Assembly: GCA_032622095.1 (NCBI GenBank)
Contig: CP136069.1
Span: forward strand, 31,006,342-31,070,341
Length of the DNA stretch: 64,000 nucleotides
Direction of reading: 5' to 3'
DNA from: Siphonodentalium dalli
Lineage: Eukaryota > Mollusca > Scaphopoda > Gadilida > Siphonodentaliidae
Position numbers and translations under genes: made by a program. Shown piece after piece: positions 11,767 through 36,565 of this stretch. Under the pieces are notes generated by a model. That model did not search any database, was not told the DNA's origin, and was given only the letters and a program-made list of their open reading frames with translations. Within the stretch, counting starts at the first letter, position 1. The number at the start of each line of letters is the position of its first letter.

Positions 11767-13535
11767 AGTAATATATAGCAGTATAATGATAGTATGAGAG
11801 CGATATTTCCACAAAACACAATTTGTATGAGCGAGCTTTTGTTTATATACAGCACGTAAAGAGTGGGTGATAAGCAAAACACCCAACACCGTGATTCACG
11901 GTGACACATTCAACGTTGAAATTTTGAGTGGTGAGGATTATAGCGAACGCTATATATCTGACAGTATCTTGTAAACAAATTGGTAGCAATTTTTGACCAA
12001 AGTTCCATTATGGACTGCCAGGTGTTGAGTGTTTTGTTTATCGAATACTCTTTATGTATACTGTACTGTAGCATAACATCGTGACTTTTGTTTACTATAG
12101 CACGTCGTACAAACCTGACAATAACGTATACTATTTACGCGATATTTGGGATCGACATAAGTACAAAGTGTGTCTATAGTTTACTATTCTTTCTGTTTAT
12201 GGCGGTTATAACTGATGTCACTATTGTAACGAAGGCCTGGCAATTAAATAAGGACACGTGATATTCATTTATAGTTATGTTTCCGGATATGAACGACCTT
12301 TAGTTTGATTTTCTTCAGATATTCAAAGATGCAGTGTGAACCGTGGCAAAACCATAGCAGATCAATGTTCCTGTTGATATCCAAAAATGTATTATTTGAC
12401 ATAAAATGGATCCAGTATTTATTAGAGTTGAAATTGTTTGTCATAACACCCCCACCGGTTACACCAATCTACCAATTTGGTTAGACTGAATTACCCCCAC
12501 TTACATAGTTCTTATTTGACAGGGACTTGATGCCTTCGAAGTGGGTTCGGGCAAAATAACATAACTATAATCAACAAGCACAATAAAGTGTTAACGACAC
12601 TGTTGCTCAACTTGGGGAGGCATTAATCATTTATGCTCAGCGGTCAATAGTATGATAAAGAAGGGAAGTCAAAAAGTTTCAGTAAATGAATTGTATTGTG
12701 TAAATGAACTTATTTCCTTTTCAAACATTTCTTCAATAAAACGAGAGGCCGATCACGATTGGCAGATGTTTAACCCATCCATTGGCGATAGTAAATTTCT
12801 AAGATAGAAATTATAATTTTGAGTTTTTATGTGGAATTATAGAGTATACTATTATGTACTAAAGTAGTGCACACAAATGTTCATAATAACGAAATTATTT
12901 GAATTTATGGGTCAACAGAGAAGGGTTAATTGGAATTTATGGATCAAAAGAGACGGGTTAATATAACATATATAAAGCCTGTCACCACCATCATAGTGTA
13001 AGCAGTTCTATTCATGTTGTTGCAAATGGCCATGTGACATATCAAAATAATATAGTTACTTAATGTTAAGGCATTACTCTGAGATTTGAAACTGACCGAT
13101 AATTTATCTTGAAGTGAGATTTTGAGATACACTCATTGCCGTGAGAAAAGAGTTCACAGAACTTTCTCAGACATTCCATCTCTAGTATACAAAACTCAGA
13201 GACATGTCTGTTCCCGTATCACTGCTTCGGGAGCTCCGGCGTGGTAAACACATATGGGAATAGCCATTAGGTGTAATATACATGGACCCTTCATCGAGAG
13301 AAATCCATATATATAGGAATTCAATCCTATAGATATACAGTAAATATCAAAGGAATTTAGAAAGGAATAGTGTGGAACATTAGTTCAAGAAATCATGACG
13401 TGACATTCATTCATATACGTATATGTTATTCAATGGATTAAAAGAAATCGTCGCTACATACATCAACGATCGTTACGTGACATTCATTCGTATATATATA
13501 TATACATATTCAATGGATTAAGAGAAATCTACATT
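11767..13535. other. Intergenic sequence, no gene recognised
   Basis: AT-rich. Around 12590-12660 it shares ACACTGTTGCTCAACTTGG and TCAATAGT-type phrases with the flanks of the satellite elements at 17657 and 20065, so a decayed copy of that flank is likely. Otherwise only short ORFs. Confidence 0.5.
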
Positions 13536-13745
13536 GGATGTACCAGAAACTTTCGGATATACATTCATATATAGTGAAACAGAAACATTCGGATATACCT
13601 TCATATAGAGTGAAACAGAAACATTCGGACATATACCTTCATATATAGTGAAACAGAAACATTTGGATATACACCTTCATATATAGTGAAACAGAAACAT
13701 TCGGAAATACCTTCATATAGTGACCAAGAAACATTCGGATACAAA
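13400..13745. repeat. Tandem repeat, ~37-bp unit (GAAACAGAAACATTCGGATA)
   Basis: About five units of GAAACAGAAACATTCGGATA followed by (TA)CCTTCATATATAGT lie at 13540-13745, with lengths of 34-38. Upstream, a ~100-bp segment with TGACATTCATTC and ATTCAATGGATTAA is present twice (13400 and 13478). Confidence 0.8.
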
Positions 13746-14639
13746 GTTACAAACCTCCATAGTGATTTTGAAATATTCACCAGAAATGAATAACACGACG
13801 CAGTTATAAATTAAGTTTCATAGGGTCAAAATCAAATCTGAGACAAACAAATGCCATCCTATCAAATGTAAAATTCTTATACATAAATCAAATCTTATAT
13901 ACAATTCATCTCGACCAATCATTTGCCACATCATGGGGATCACATCCGAATTAGTCGAAACAATCATACAGTCCTCTTAAAACTCATCGACGGCCTGACG
14001 AAATACTTAATAACGGAAAGGGTTAGAAGATATGGAATGGGTAAAAGGTGTTAAATCTCCAATCTGGGTCCCGTTTGATCCAATGCAAGTCGAAGCATCC
14101 AAAAGGACCTACATGCTACAGAAGAGCACAATTTTTCTAGTTAAATAAATTCACCTGGCCAAGTGGTGGAGTAGTTAACAGAACACCCATAGACAAATAA
14201 TAGTATCCATACTCTGTGGAACTTTTGTTTATTCGAATGGCAGACAACATCAAATCTGACATAGAATTTGGTCATGTAATTAATTGTAGGTATTGTTCTC
14301 AAAGCGAGAAGGAGATACGGTATAACTTTGACAAGAATTTGTGATTGATGTAGGAGGAAGGAGAATGGTAGGGAGGGGGAGTGGACTGTAACTGAGAAGG
14401 GGTGGGTAGGTGGGAGTCCCACCCCCCCGTTTGATCACTTGGAAAGTGTGACACCAGCTCTAGTTTAAATAGGTTTTTTGTTAAATTGAGCAAGGAGTTC
14501 AATCTAAAAAAAATCATTTTTTTTCGAAAAAGGGCCATAACTCCTTTAAAATAAATCGAGTTAACCCGATGTTCGAACTCGATCTGAATTTTGGGCTGAG
14601 CAACTCACATACCAAAATGTTTGAGTTTTCGCACCATGC

Positions 14640-15765
14640 ATAAAGTGTCTATGGACGGACGATGAACGTGGGCTGCAGGGTGTGCCGATGGATTCAAATG
14701 TGAAATCAAAGATGGCTGCTGGCGGCTAGTTATTTAACCAATTTCGAAAAATGGCCAGCTCCCATCTGTAAGTCACCCCAAAGAACCATTATGAAGTTTG
14801 GTGACGATCGGATGAGGGATGTGGTATGTAGGGTGTGCCGAAGGATTCAGTCATGCAAAGAGTAAAATCCAAGATGGCAACGTTTTTCAATGATATTAAG
14901 AAAAATTGGACAGCTCCCATCTGGAAGTCGCCCCGAAGAACCATTATTAGGTTTGGCGACGATCGGATGAGGGATGTGGCATGTAAGGTGTGCCGAAGAA
15001 TTTGGTCATGAAAAGAGTAAAATCATAATGCTGCCATGTTTTTCAATGAAATTCGGATAGGTGATACTAAACATGGCTGCAAATTTTTAGAATATTTTTC
15101 AGATATATATATGCGTGCTGCAAGGTCTATTTCACCATGTTTTTAGACTTTTATGTAGTTTGCACATTTACACACAGCAAGTGCCTTGGGTCACTTCAAG
15201 CACAGGAGTAAATTATACAAGGGGTGCGCATCGGAAGATGGCGCTCATCGAGTGTTTTTTTGGTCTGAAAGAGTGGATCTGTCGCAAAAGAATTATTGGC
15301 AGCCATGTTTTTTATTTTTTTATTTCGGGAGGTCACCCCTTATGATCCCGTTTGGTGACGATTCGATGAGAAATGTGACATGTAAGGTGTGCTAAAGGAT
15401 TTAGTCACACATAGAGTAAAATCCAAGATGGCCGCTGGCAGTCAAGATTTTAACAGAATTCGAAAAAAAAATGGTAAGCCCTCATCTGGAGGTCAACCCG
15501 AGGATCCACATGAAGTTTGGTGATGATCGGATGAGGGATATGCTCTGTATGGTGTGCTAACTTATTTAGTCATTCAAAGCGTAAAATCCAAGATGGCTGC
15601 CGGCGGTCCATGTTTTTCATCTAAAATCGTTAAAATTCGAAAGCTCCCACCTAGACGTGATCCCATGCACCCATATACCGAATATCGTTGAAATCGGTCA
15701 AAGTTTGTTTGAGTTATCGTGCAAGATCAAAATTGCTACCGACCTCGCCAAAGAATAAGTCTAGT
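14640..15765 (+). repeat. Diverged satellite array 1 (AAATCCAAGATGGC family)
   Basis: Units of roughly 160-170 bases share GTAAAATCCAAGATGGC, AGCTCCCATCTG, GAAGTTTGGTGACGATCGGA and GTGTGCCGAAGGATT. The copies are more diverged than those in the arrays at 17.7 and 20.2 kb, so this array is probably older. It has no intact flanks that I can define. Confidence 0.75.
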
Positions 15766-16289
15766 TTTTGAATACTTTAACAACGCAATTGATACAAGAA
15801 AACCATAATCATAAATGGTATAACGCCCTCCCTCAAGATCATATTATTAGCCATAAATATAAATTATAATATAAAATATATTGGTTACATGAATGCACCG
15901 CCTCAGAATTCCGTTAAAACAACTAATCCTTCAAATTATTACAAAAAACTACGGCTTATTACTGCAGGTTTCTCATTCACCACACCAGAAAGCTTCTAAA
16001 TTCGGATCCAAAATCGGAGGCATTGTGATCCCGCCAAGAGTGCATGGCCCAGCCTCTGTTCATACCTAAACATCGAAAGCAATTAACGCGGTCATAATAG
16101 TAACATACTGCAACTATAAGACACCCAGCGAATACACACCCCACGAAAACCCGAAATGTGTTGTCCTGCGAGAAATCCCATCGCTATAGCTCAATTTTAC
16201 ACGGCCAGATTAGCCTTCCTACAATATCCTAAAACAATAAAGCTTCTCAAATCATCGGCATAGTCAACAGAACTGTCAAGAACTTGGAC

Positions 16290-16740
16290 ATCGACACTTT
16301 CTAATCGCTCTACATAAGCATGGTCATCGAATACTGTAACTCTGCATTGAGTCCACATCACAAATATCAAAGCATTGTGTTAGAGAAATACAAAGAAAAG
16401 CAACGAAACTAGTCCGTAAAATCAAAACTCTATGCTACCGAGACCGAATGATAAGACTCAATCTGATGTCTTTAAAATGTCGAATATTTAGAGGAGATCT
16501 AATCGAGGTATATAAACTGTTGAATGGTCATTACAATATCAATGCCTGTGACATTCATCAGGAAGAACAAGATGCTAAAGCTAAGATAAAAAGCTACAGA
16601 TGCCCATTGTTAACAAGACCATAGGAAAATATTTCTTCACGCAGAGGGTGGTAAATAGCTGGAACTCTCTGCCAGACTTCGCTGTTGGGGCTCCAACACT
16701 CGATCAATTCAAAATATAGTTACATAGACCCATTCTTCTA
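16290..16740 (+). pseudogene. CR1/L2-like retrotransposon reverse-transcriptase C-terminus, broken
   Basis: Three reading frames in succession give the tail typical of CR1-clade non-LTR elements. A first block reads VIEYCNSALSP then VLEKYKEKQR. A second block (about 16409-16620) reads LVRKIKTLCYRDRM, MSLKCRIFRGDLIEVYKLLN and KSYRCPLLTRP. After a frameshift a third block reads KYFFTQRVVNSWNSLPD and APTLDQFK, the conserved end of the ORF2 product. Stops and frameshifts show it is dead. An ATG/ATT-rich microsatellite follows at about 16890-16930. Recognition is from the sequence; the clade is inferred from the RVVNxWNxLP motif. Confidence 0.8.
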
Positions 16741-16884
16741 GTATATAAAATACGAGTTCGACGACAAGTAATATGTTCAAGTGACTCACAAGTAAATATC
16801 GAATGACGATACATATATTTGTAAACAAGCATTGCAAATAATGTTATTGGGACGAAAAGTCACAAGACTTGTTCCGTATTTTAT

Positions 16885-16965
16885 ACGGTATTATGATGAT
16901 GGTGATGATGATCAATGATGATGATTATGATATGATTGATAGAACAAACCACTGTTATGATGATC
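16885..16965. repeat. ATG/GAT-rich simple repeat
   Basis: Imperfect ATGATGATGGTGATGATGAT tract followed by ATGATTATGATATGATTGAT. It may be the 3' tail of the retrotransposon fragment upstream. Confidence 0.7.
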
Positions 16966-17099
16966 GTGTCGTTATTTGTTTTAAATACGTATATCAATTG
17001 ACATATACGCACCCGTTCCCTAATTAACGGGGACGTCCGCGAATTCGGGGATCTCCGCAAATAGTCCGCAAATAGCGACCTACTGCGAATTGTCACAAC

Positions 17100-17656
17100 C
17101 GGAAAAAACCATTATCTATTTATAAAATGCCCAGCGAACCACAGCTTTATAAAATATGTAGAACAGTACACACCGGTGGGAGAGGCGTTACTAATGCTTC
17201 ACATCAAAAAGAGACGTGTTTGTTAAAGTGGCGCGCTCATTTTTAATTTTGTTTTTATATATATTTTATGTTTTGTTACATGCGTCTTCTTAATGACAGG
17301 CCCGTGTGAGGTTCAGTCGGCACACCAGCGGAGGTACACAAAATAAAGGATCGTATGCTGACAATCAGGGACCTGGTTCGAGGGTCTTTGTTGGGGAGGG
17401 ATTCCCAAATACACCCACTGCCCATTTGAAGACAAATTCCGAAGCCTAATTTGCTAGAAAATAGCTGCAAGCGATCGTGCCTGGCAATTACAACATTTGT
17501 TTTTTCTATGTTTTCCAAATTCATCACCAAGCTAATAGACAATGAGCTATCCCTGCAACTCATCTTGGATACTGTGAAAATCTAATCGAACAGAACCTCG
17601 AACATGGTGACCGGAAGTCACTTGAACAAGTATATCTACTCAGTTTTATTTATATA
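17100..17656. other. Intergenic, no gene recognised
   Basis: A 95-residue minus-strand ORF (17276-17563) is GC-richer than its surroundings but has no motif I recognise, no neighbouring exon and no start or splice context that supports it. A GGTTCGAGG string near 17377 resembles a tRNA B box, but I find no convincing A box or cloverleaf. Confidence 0.4.
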
Positions 17657-19250
17657 TGAAAGTGTCAATGACACTGTAGCTCAACATGGAAAGGGAATAA
17701 TTTCATGTGTTACAGTCAATGGAGCGATTAGGAATGCGGAAAGTTGAAATGTCTAAGTAATACTAGATTATCAACATGAAGAGATATATATAAAGTAAAA
17801 TCCAAGATGATTGCTGGCGGCTGTTTTCCAATGAAATTCGAAAACATTTGATAGCTTCCATCTACTAGATCAATATAAAGATTAATATGAAGTTTGGTGA
17901 TGATCGGCTGAGGGGAGTGGACTGAAGGGTGTGCCAAAGGATTTAGTCATGCAAGAGTAAAATCCAAGATGGCCGCTGGCGGCCATGTTTTTTGGCCGAA
18001 TGACCCCAAAATGACTCGCTGCCATCTACATGTCAATGTTAACAGCCATGACAAATTTCATAATGATCGGACCAAAGCTACGACCTGTAGCTCATGCCAA
18101 AGGATTTAGTCATGCAAAGAGTAAAATCAAAGATAGTGACCAGCGGCCATGTCTTTTTGCCGAATGACCCCAACTGACACGTTCCCATCAACAAAATCCT
18201 ATCTACATGTCAACAGCCATGACAAATTTCATAATGATCCGACCAAAGGTATGACCTGTAGCCCATGCCAAAGAGTAAAATCCAAGATGGCTGCTGGCGG
18301 CCATGTTTTTTGGCCGAATGACCCCAAATGACACGTTCCCATCAACATGTCAATATTAACATAAATGACAAATTTCATGGTGATCAGACAAACAGTATGG
18401 CCTGTAGCCCGTATTAATGGATTGAATTTTGAAATCCAAGATGGCCACTGGCAGCCATGTTTTTTTTGCCAAATGACCCCAAAATGACTCGTTCCCATTT
18501 ACATGTCAATGTTAACATCCATGACAAATTTCATTATGATCCGACAGATAGCCTGCGTCAAAGGATTTAGTCATACAAAGAGTAAAATCCAAGATGGCTG
18601 CCGGCAGCAATGTTTTTTGGCCGAATGACCCCAAAATGACTCGTTCCCATCTACATGTCAATATTAACTTCCACGACAAATTTCATGATGATCAGACGAA
18701 CACTCCCGTCTGTAGCCCATGCTAATGGATTGAATTTTGACATCCAAGATGGCCACTGGCAGCCATGTTTTTTGCCGATTGAACCCAAAATGACTCATTC
18801 CCACCTACATGTCAACGCCCATGACAAATTTCATAATGATCCGACCAAAGGTATGACCTGCAGCCCGTGCCAAAGGATTTAGTCATGCAAAGAGTAAAAT
18901 ACAAGATGGCTGCTGACGGCCATGTTTTTTGGCCAAATGACTCGTTCCCATCTACATGTCAATATTAACATCCATGACAAATTTCATGATGATCAGACAA
19001 ACAGTAGGACCTGTAACCCATGCTAATGGATTTAATTTTGAAATCCAAGATGGCCACTGGAGGCCATGTTTTTTTTCGAATGACCCCAAAATGACTCGTT
19101 CCCATCTACATGTCAAATGTCAACAGCTATGACAAATTTTATATGATCAGACAAAAGGTACGACCTGTAGCCAGTGCTAAAGGAAATTGTTGACGAATCA
19201 TGCACACACACACGACGGATACCAAGACATGGCAATAGCTCAAACTATGC
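17657..19250 (+). repeat. Satellite-bearing element, array 2 (~155-bp units)
   Basis: Left flank GAAAGTGTCAATGACACTGT at 17657 and right flank GACGGATACCAAGACATGGC followed by AATAGCTCAAAC. Between them are about nine units with starts near 17798, 17957, 18121, 18266, 18427, 18584, 18735, 18893 and 19038. Units tend to alternate between a GTAAAATCCAAGATGGCTGC type and a TTTGAAATCCAAGATGGCCA type. This layout (unique ends around a tandem core) resembles the bivalve 'pearl' class of elements; that comparison is from memory. No ORF. Confidence 0.8.
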
Positions 19251-19348
19251 AAAGTAATACTTTCTCAGATGCGAAACATCTTGCTGCCATTTCAGAGCCA
19301 ACTATGACTGGGTTTCAGACATTGCTATGAACAGCAATTTTTTTTACC

Positions 19349-19562
19349 CTTTCATGGCGGGAGCTGCGCTGGTGCAGTACAAAAGACCCTGTGCATGTTC
19401 TTATATATGCTAGTCTCCCATAGGGAGCCTTGCATATATAAGAGAATACAATGGCTTACAAGGTCAAGGTGAATATTGTTATATGCGAGGCTCCCTATAA
19501 AAATGCATTGGCAGAGACATGGTTTTCGCAAAATTTCAGGAAGCTCCAGTTATGAAATGGTT
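19349..19562. mobile_element. Degenerate double-palindrome element (TTAACC end)
   Basis: Starts near ACCCTTTCATGGCGGGAGCT and ends near AGCTCCAGTTATGAAATGGTTAA. Inside are two worn palindromes built on ATATATGCGAGTCTCCC/GGGAGCCTCGCATATATAAG. The same layout recurs at 34550-34722 and 53955-54165. The CCCTTT...AAAGGGTTAA ends suggest a piggyBac-like origin. Confidence 0.55.
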
Positions 19563-19673
19563 AATCCAAAAGGGGGGGCATAACTCCATTAGAATAAACA
19601 TGCAACTCCAAATCAGACTTGATTTGTATTTCATGTTATTATTACACATACCAAATTTGAAAGAAATCAGATA

Positions 19674-19997
19674 AAGAGGGACTGTACCCTAAATCCGGCC
19701 ATTTATGGGACCATCTCCGGGACCATCTCCTTTTATACTCAACAGAATATATGCAAAAAATTAATTTGAGCCATGGATTAGAGCAAAATACACTCATGTG
19801 CTCTATGAATGCCAATAACATAATAATTATAATGAAAATGAATTTATAACTACCATGTTGTTGGCAACCTGCTAGAGCACATGAGTGTATTTTGCACTAA
19901 TCCTTGGCTCAAATTGATTCATTTGTTGCATATATTCTGTTGAGTATAAAAGGATATGGTCTCAAAAATGGGCAGATTTAGTGTACACTCCCCCTTT
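19674..19997. mobile_element. Foldback element, ~130-bp arms
   Basis: Left arm GTACCCTAAATCCGGCCATT through CTTTTATACTCAACAGAATATA and AAATACACTCATGTGCTCTA. The right arm from about 19873 to 19997 is its inverse. The loop is AT-rich. No coding sequence. Confidence 0.8.
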
Positions 19998-20064
19998 AAC
20001 TTTCATATAATATCAAAAGTTATCACCCAAAGATTAAATCTATCAACAAATTGTAAGTTGAATT

Positions 20065-21235
20065 GAAAGTGTCAATGACACTGTAGCTCAACTTGGAAAG
20101 GGAATAATTTAATGTATTACAGTCAATGGAGCGATTAGGAATGTGGAAAGTTGAATGTCTAATACTAGTTTATAGACATGAAGAGAAAAGTAAAATCCAA
20201 GATGGCTGCTGGTGGCCATGTTTTCGGACGAATGACCCCAAAATGAGTCGTTCCCATCTACATGTCATCGTTAACATCCATGACAAATTTTATGACCATC
20301 AGACTAAAGGTATTACCTGTAGCTCATGCTAAAGAATTTAGTCATACAAAGAGTAAAATCCAAGATGGCTGCTGGCGGCCATGTTTTTTGGCCAAATGAC
20401 CCCAAAATTACTCGTTCCCATCTACATGTCAATATTAACATCCATGACAAATTTCATGATGATCAGACGAACAGTACAACCTGTGGCCCATGCTAATGGA
20501 TTAAATTTTGAAATCCAAGATGGCCACTGGCGGCCATGTTTTTTGTCCGAATGACCCCAAAATGACTCGTCCCATCTACATTCCAATTTCAACAGCCATG
20601 ACAAATTTTATGATGATCAGAATAAAGGTACAACCTGTAGCCCGTGCTAAAGGATTTAGTCATACAAAGAGTAAAATCCAAGATGGCTGCTGGCAACCAT
20701 GTTTTTTGGCCGAATGACCCCAAAATTACTCGTTCCCATCTACATGTCATTGTTAATATCCATGACAAATTATATGATGATCAGACTAAAGGTACGACCT
20801 GCAGCCCGTGCTAAAGAATTTAGTCATACAAAGAGTAAAATCCAAGATGGCTGCTGGCGGCTATGTTTTTTGGCCGAATGACCCCAAAATTACTCGTTCC
20901 CATCTACATGACAATATTAACATCCATGACAAATTTCATGACAATAAGACAAACAGTACGGCCTGTAGCCCGTGCTAATGGGTTGAAATTTGAAATCCAA
21001 AATGGCCACTGGCGGCCATGTTTTTCGGCCAAATGACCCCAAAATGACTCGTTCCCATCTACATGTCAATTTCAACATCCATGACAAATTTCATAATAAT
21101 CGGACCAAAGGTACGAACTGTAGCCCGTGCTAAAGGAAATTGTTGACGAATCACGCACACACGCACGACGGATACCAAGCCATGGCAATAGCTCAAACTT
21201 TACAAAGTAAAGTTGAGCTAAAAAGGGGATAAATC
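20065..21235 (+). repeat. Satellite-bearing element, array 3
   Basis: A second copy of the array 2 element in the same orientation: left flank GAAAGTGTCAATGACACTGT, then about six units near 20191, 20354, 20509, 20673, 20836 and 20992, then GACGGATACCAAGCCATGGC and AATAGCTCAAAC. Fewer units than array 2 shows that the core contracts or expands between copies. Confidence 0.8.
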
Positions 21236-21319
21236 TATCAGAAATGATCAGAATGACCTTAAATTTGAAATAAAACGTTTTCAGGGAACCATAACAGCAC
21301 CAAAAATAAAGAAATACTC

Positions 21320-21325
21320 TTTATT
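21320..21325 (-). terminator. HSPA5: Candidate HSPA5 poly(A) signal (AATAAA)
   Basis: TTTATT on the plus strand reads AATAAA on the gene strand and is followed by TTTATTTTTGGTGCTGTTAT, a T/GT-rich downstream element. Nearer alternatives exist at 22137 and 23784. Confidence 0.4.
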
Positions 21326-22333
21326 CAACAACATTCAAACAATTCATACATCTCATACAATGAAATAAACTCTCAAAATTCTTCACATAAACATATATAC
21401 GCACTTTTAAGTTGACACAAGACAAATTTGCTCACAATCCTTTTACCACACAAAAAGATGGTGTGAAATGACATGGATTAAGTGTCTCAGTAAACATGAA
21501 CTTCCATTTGAAATGAACCTAGAATTATATACATTCTAAAACTGCTGTTTAACTAAATGTAATGCAGTGTAACTCCACATCACTATATATGTTGAGAGTT
21601 TCCATATAAATGAAAAAAAAGACATCGAGTCTGAATTTCCATTTTTATAGAAACTTTATTTCTAATTTAATATCCAGTCTAATATTGGTTAGCTTGATCC
21701 AAGATCAGAAACTCAAATCATCTGGGATAAAACTACAGATCAAATGGCACAAGCAAATGGGTTGTTTTCATGCTGCCATACAGAGCTTAATATCTGGGAG
21801 TTCTAGTTTACTGAGACTAAACAATGTTCGGATTCATACAAAGTTCAACAATGTGAAGAAATATGGTATACAAATCTTAACGAATAAATTAACAAATTTC
21901 AAAAGATCTACATATTCTGCCAGCCTGAAATTTGTCGGCTTCAAATACTAATGAATTGGGGATGTAATTCAATAACTCAATCATGAGATATTCACTGCAT
22001 TTCAACAGGATTTGATAAAAAAAAAAAAAAAATCTGTTTATATGTAGCCAACTTTTTTTTGGGTTAAAAAAAGTACAATAATTTTGAATTTAATGTCTGC
22101 AATATAACTAGACCATGTTCACAATATCCACAACCTTTTATTTTAAGCCCATTCCTTTCAACATGATATTCTGTTCTATGTATAATAACTTCCACATATT
22201 TTTACACTGGCCTTCAGAAAGACAAAATGCTTTGCTGATAAAATTGAAATTACATGTTACATATATCTACGCATTTTCATTGAAATGGTATATATATATA
22301 TTAAAGGGCTTCTTGTATACATATCAGGGCCTA

Positions 22334-22440
22334 CAGTAATGCTCTAAATAATCGACTTGTTAACCACAGCAGAATTATGGGTAACTTTTCAGGATTTAGT
22401 CGGAAATATGGCTTGTTGCCATTTATCGGAAAGCTCTCAC
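22334..22440. mobile_element. Foldback family A, half copy
   Basis: CAGTAATGCTCTAAATAATC through GGAAAGCTCTC matches one arm only of the ~213-bp family A foldback. The opposite arm is missing, so this copy cannot form the long hairpin. Confidence 0.8.
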
Positions 22441-22600
22441 TAGGGAGTTGATAAAATTCCCAATTTCTCTTTCAATGTGTAATATGGGACCAACTAGAAA
22501 GCTACCTTACTAAGTAATAATGTAGCTAATAGTTCTACATGTGGCTAAATTTCAAACAATCAATGAATGTTTGTGCCTTTAATAACTCCTAAAATTTAAG
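22440..22600. repeat. Direct repeat shared with HSPA5 last intron
   Basis: CAATGTGTAATATGGGACC, GCTAATAGTTCTACATGTGG and GAATGAATG-like phrases up to TTTGTGCCTTTAA match 25030-25147 in the same orientation, about 2.6 kb apart. This indicates an old local duplication spanning the last exon side of HSPA5, or an unrecognised interspersed repeat. Confidence 0.6.
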
Positions 22601-23124
22601 GTTTGTCTTCAATTAAATTGGAATTAATTCTGAAAATGCAACAATTATGTTTGAGAAGTGTAGTGTCTAGTTACACTTCCAGACTTGTCAGAACATGGAT
22701 CTTATGTATCCCAATTTAATTAAAAAAAAGGCCCCTTCCCTAATCTCATGGCTAAAACCCTGCTCTAACCCGTTCTATACTACCTCATCATTGAATAGTA
22801 TATAGAAAAGGGTAAAAAATCAAAATAACATGATTTCAACTCTAGAAAATGTTGCAAGGTTCTGCATAAGAAAGGGCATTTGTAATGAAAAAATACAATA
22901 AAACTAAGTCAAGAGAATGAGGCAGTACGAGAAAAATATCAGTTTCTCAAACTATAAATCGCACTAACTCAAATTCTATCTAACAAATAGAAAATCTCTG
23001 CACCAAATGATATAGCTAATATTCAGCCATCCATCAAACTTTAGATAATTTTATCTTGGGTATGAAGACTTTCCAGCAAATTCCAGGTGTACAACAAGTT
23101 GCCTTTGATGTGAACCAGCTAGTG

Positions 23125-23244
23125 AAATCGGTAGGGAGAATGCTTGTTTACATTAAATCGGTAGGGAGAATGCTTGTTTACATTAAATCGGTAGGGAGAA
23201 TGCTTGTTTACATTAAATCGGTAGGGAGAATGCTTGTTTACATT
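23125..23244. repeat. 30-bp tandem repeat, four identical copies
   Basis: AAATCGGTAGGGAGAATGCT followed by TGTTTACATT, four times without a single change. The unit is a multiple of three, so one plus-strand frame reads a 10-residue repeat, but it runs antisense inside the likely HSPA5 3'UTR. Confidence 0.97.
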
Positions 23245-23398
23245 AAAGCCCTGTCTCTACTTGAGGTGTTGCCCAAAAATAAAAATGTCAAGAGTTCAAC
23301 TTGAGGCTGAATATTAACTTATAATAATTATAATGTTAATGTAATTATGTGAAAAATGAACTCTTGTCCACATACAAGGTGTGTTCAAGTCTTAGGTA

Positions 23399-23611
23399 CA
23401 GTAATGCCCTAATTAATCGACTTCTTAACCACAGCATAATTATGGGTAACTTTTCAGGATTTAGTCGGAAATATGGCTTGTTGCCATTCATCGGAAAGCT
23501 CTCGGGGAGAGCTTTCCGATGAATGGCAACAAGCCATATTTCCGACTAAATCCTGAAAAGTTACCCATAATTCTGCTGTGGTTAAGAAGTCGATTAATTA
23601 GAGCATTACTG
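23399..23611. mobile_element. Foldback family A, full copy
   Basis: CAGTAATGCCCTAATTAATC... with arms of about 100 bases meeting at CTCTCGGGGAGAG. Flanked by TA on both sides (23397-98, 23612-13), which fits a TA-targeting transposase. The hairpin is nearly perfect and would lie in the HSPA5 3'UTR. Confidence 0.9.
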
Positions 23612-24067
23612 TATTATGAATACTCAAACAGTTAAAAAGAATTTCACAAGCCAACATAATATTACTCAAAATTGATGAATACTTATAGATAAGCTAATGT
23701 ACACAAAATGGTGTAATGAGTACTCAATAAGTTTTAACTTCAATTGTTGTTTTTGTGCTTGGAACTTGTAAGTTAGTGTCCAATTTAATAGAGATTCATA
23801 AGCTCTCAAAAAGTGTAACTGAAAATTTTAGCCCATTTCGTTCTCATATCGTGATTTTTTTTTTCTAAACATCATAATACTGTTACTTCAAACTGGAATG
23901 ATAGTTGGTCATGTTCCAGTAAACAATTTTTTTTATCCAGAATCTGAAATCTTCAGCAGTTTCAAGGCAGACGAATGGTGAAGTTGGTGATAGTTCAAGA
24001 GATGGGTGATTGATGAGGAATTTCAAATAACCAAATTGGATAAACGGGCAACTAGAAATCACTGTCA

Positions 24068-36533
<12,466 letters not shown>

Positions 36534-36565
36534 CTTGACACTGAAAAGTAAATGTCAGCGATATA

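Larger units (their letters stand above)
21320..24067 (-). other. HSPA5: Putative HSPA5 3'UTR
   Basis: Sequence downstream of the stop on the gene strand. Candidate poly(A) signals read on the minus strand are ATTAAA at 23784-23789 and AATAAA at 22137-22142, 21655-21660 and 21320-21325. The last is the best placed: a T-rich and GT-rich stretch follows within 40 bases. If it is used, the 3'UTR would be about 2.7 kb and would contain one full foldback (23399-23611), half of another, and a 30-bp tandem repeat. The extent is inference. Confidence 0.35.

Noticed and set aside
17340-17400. tRNA gene or tRNA-derived SINE suggested by a GGTTCGAGG string
   Set aside because: No A box at the right distance, no cloverleaf arms and no SINE tail found.
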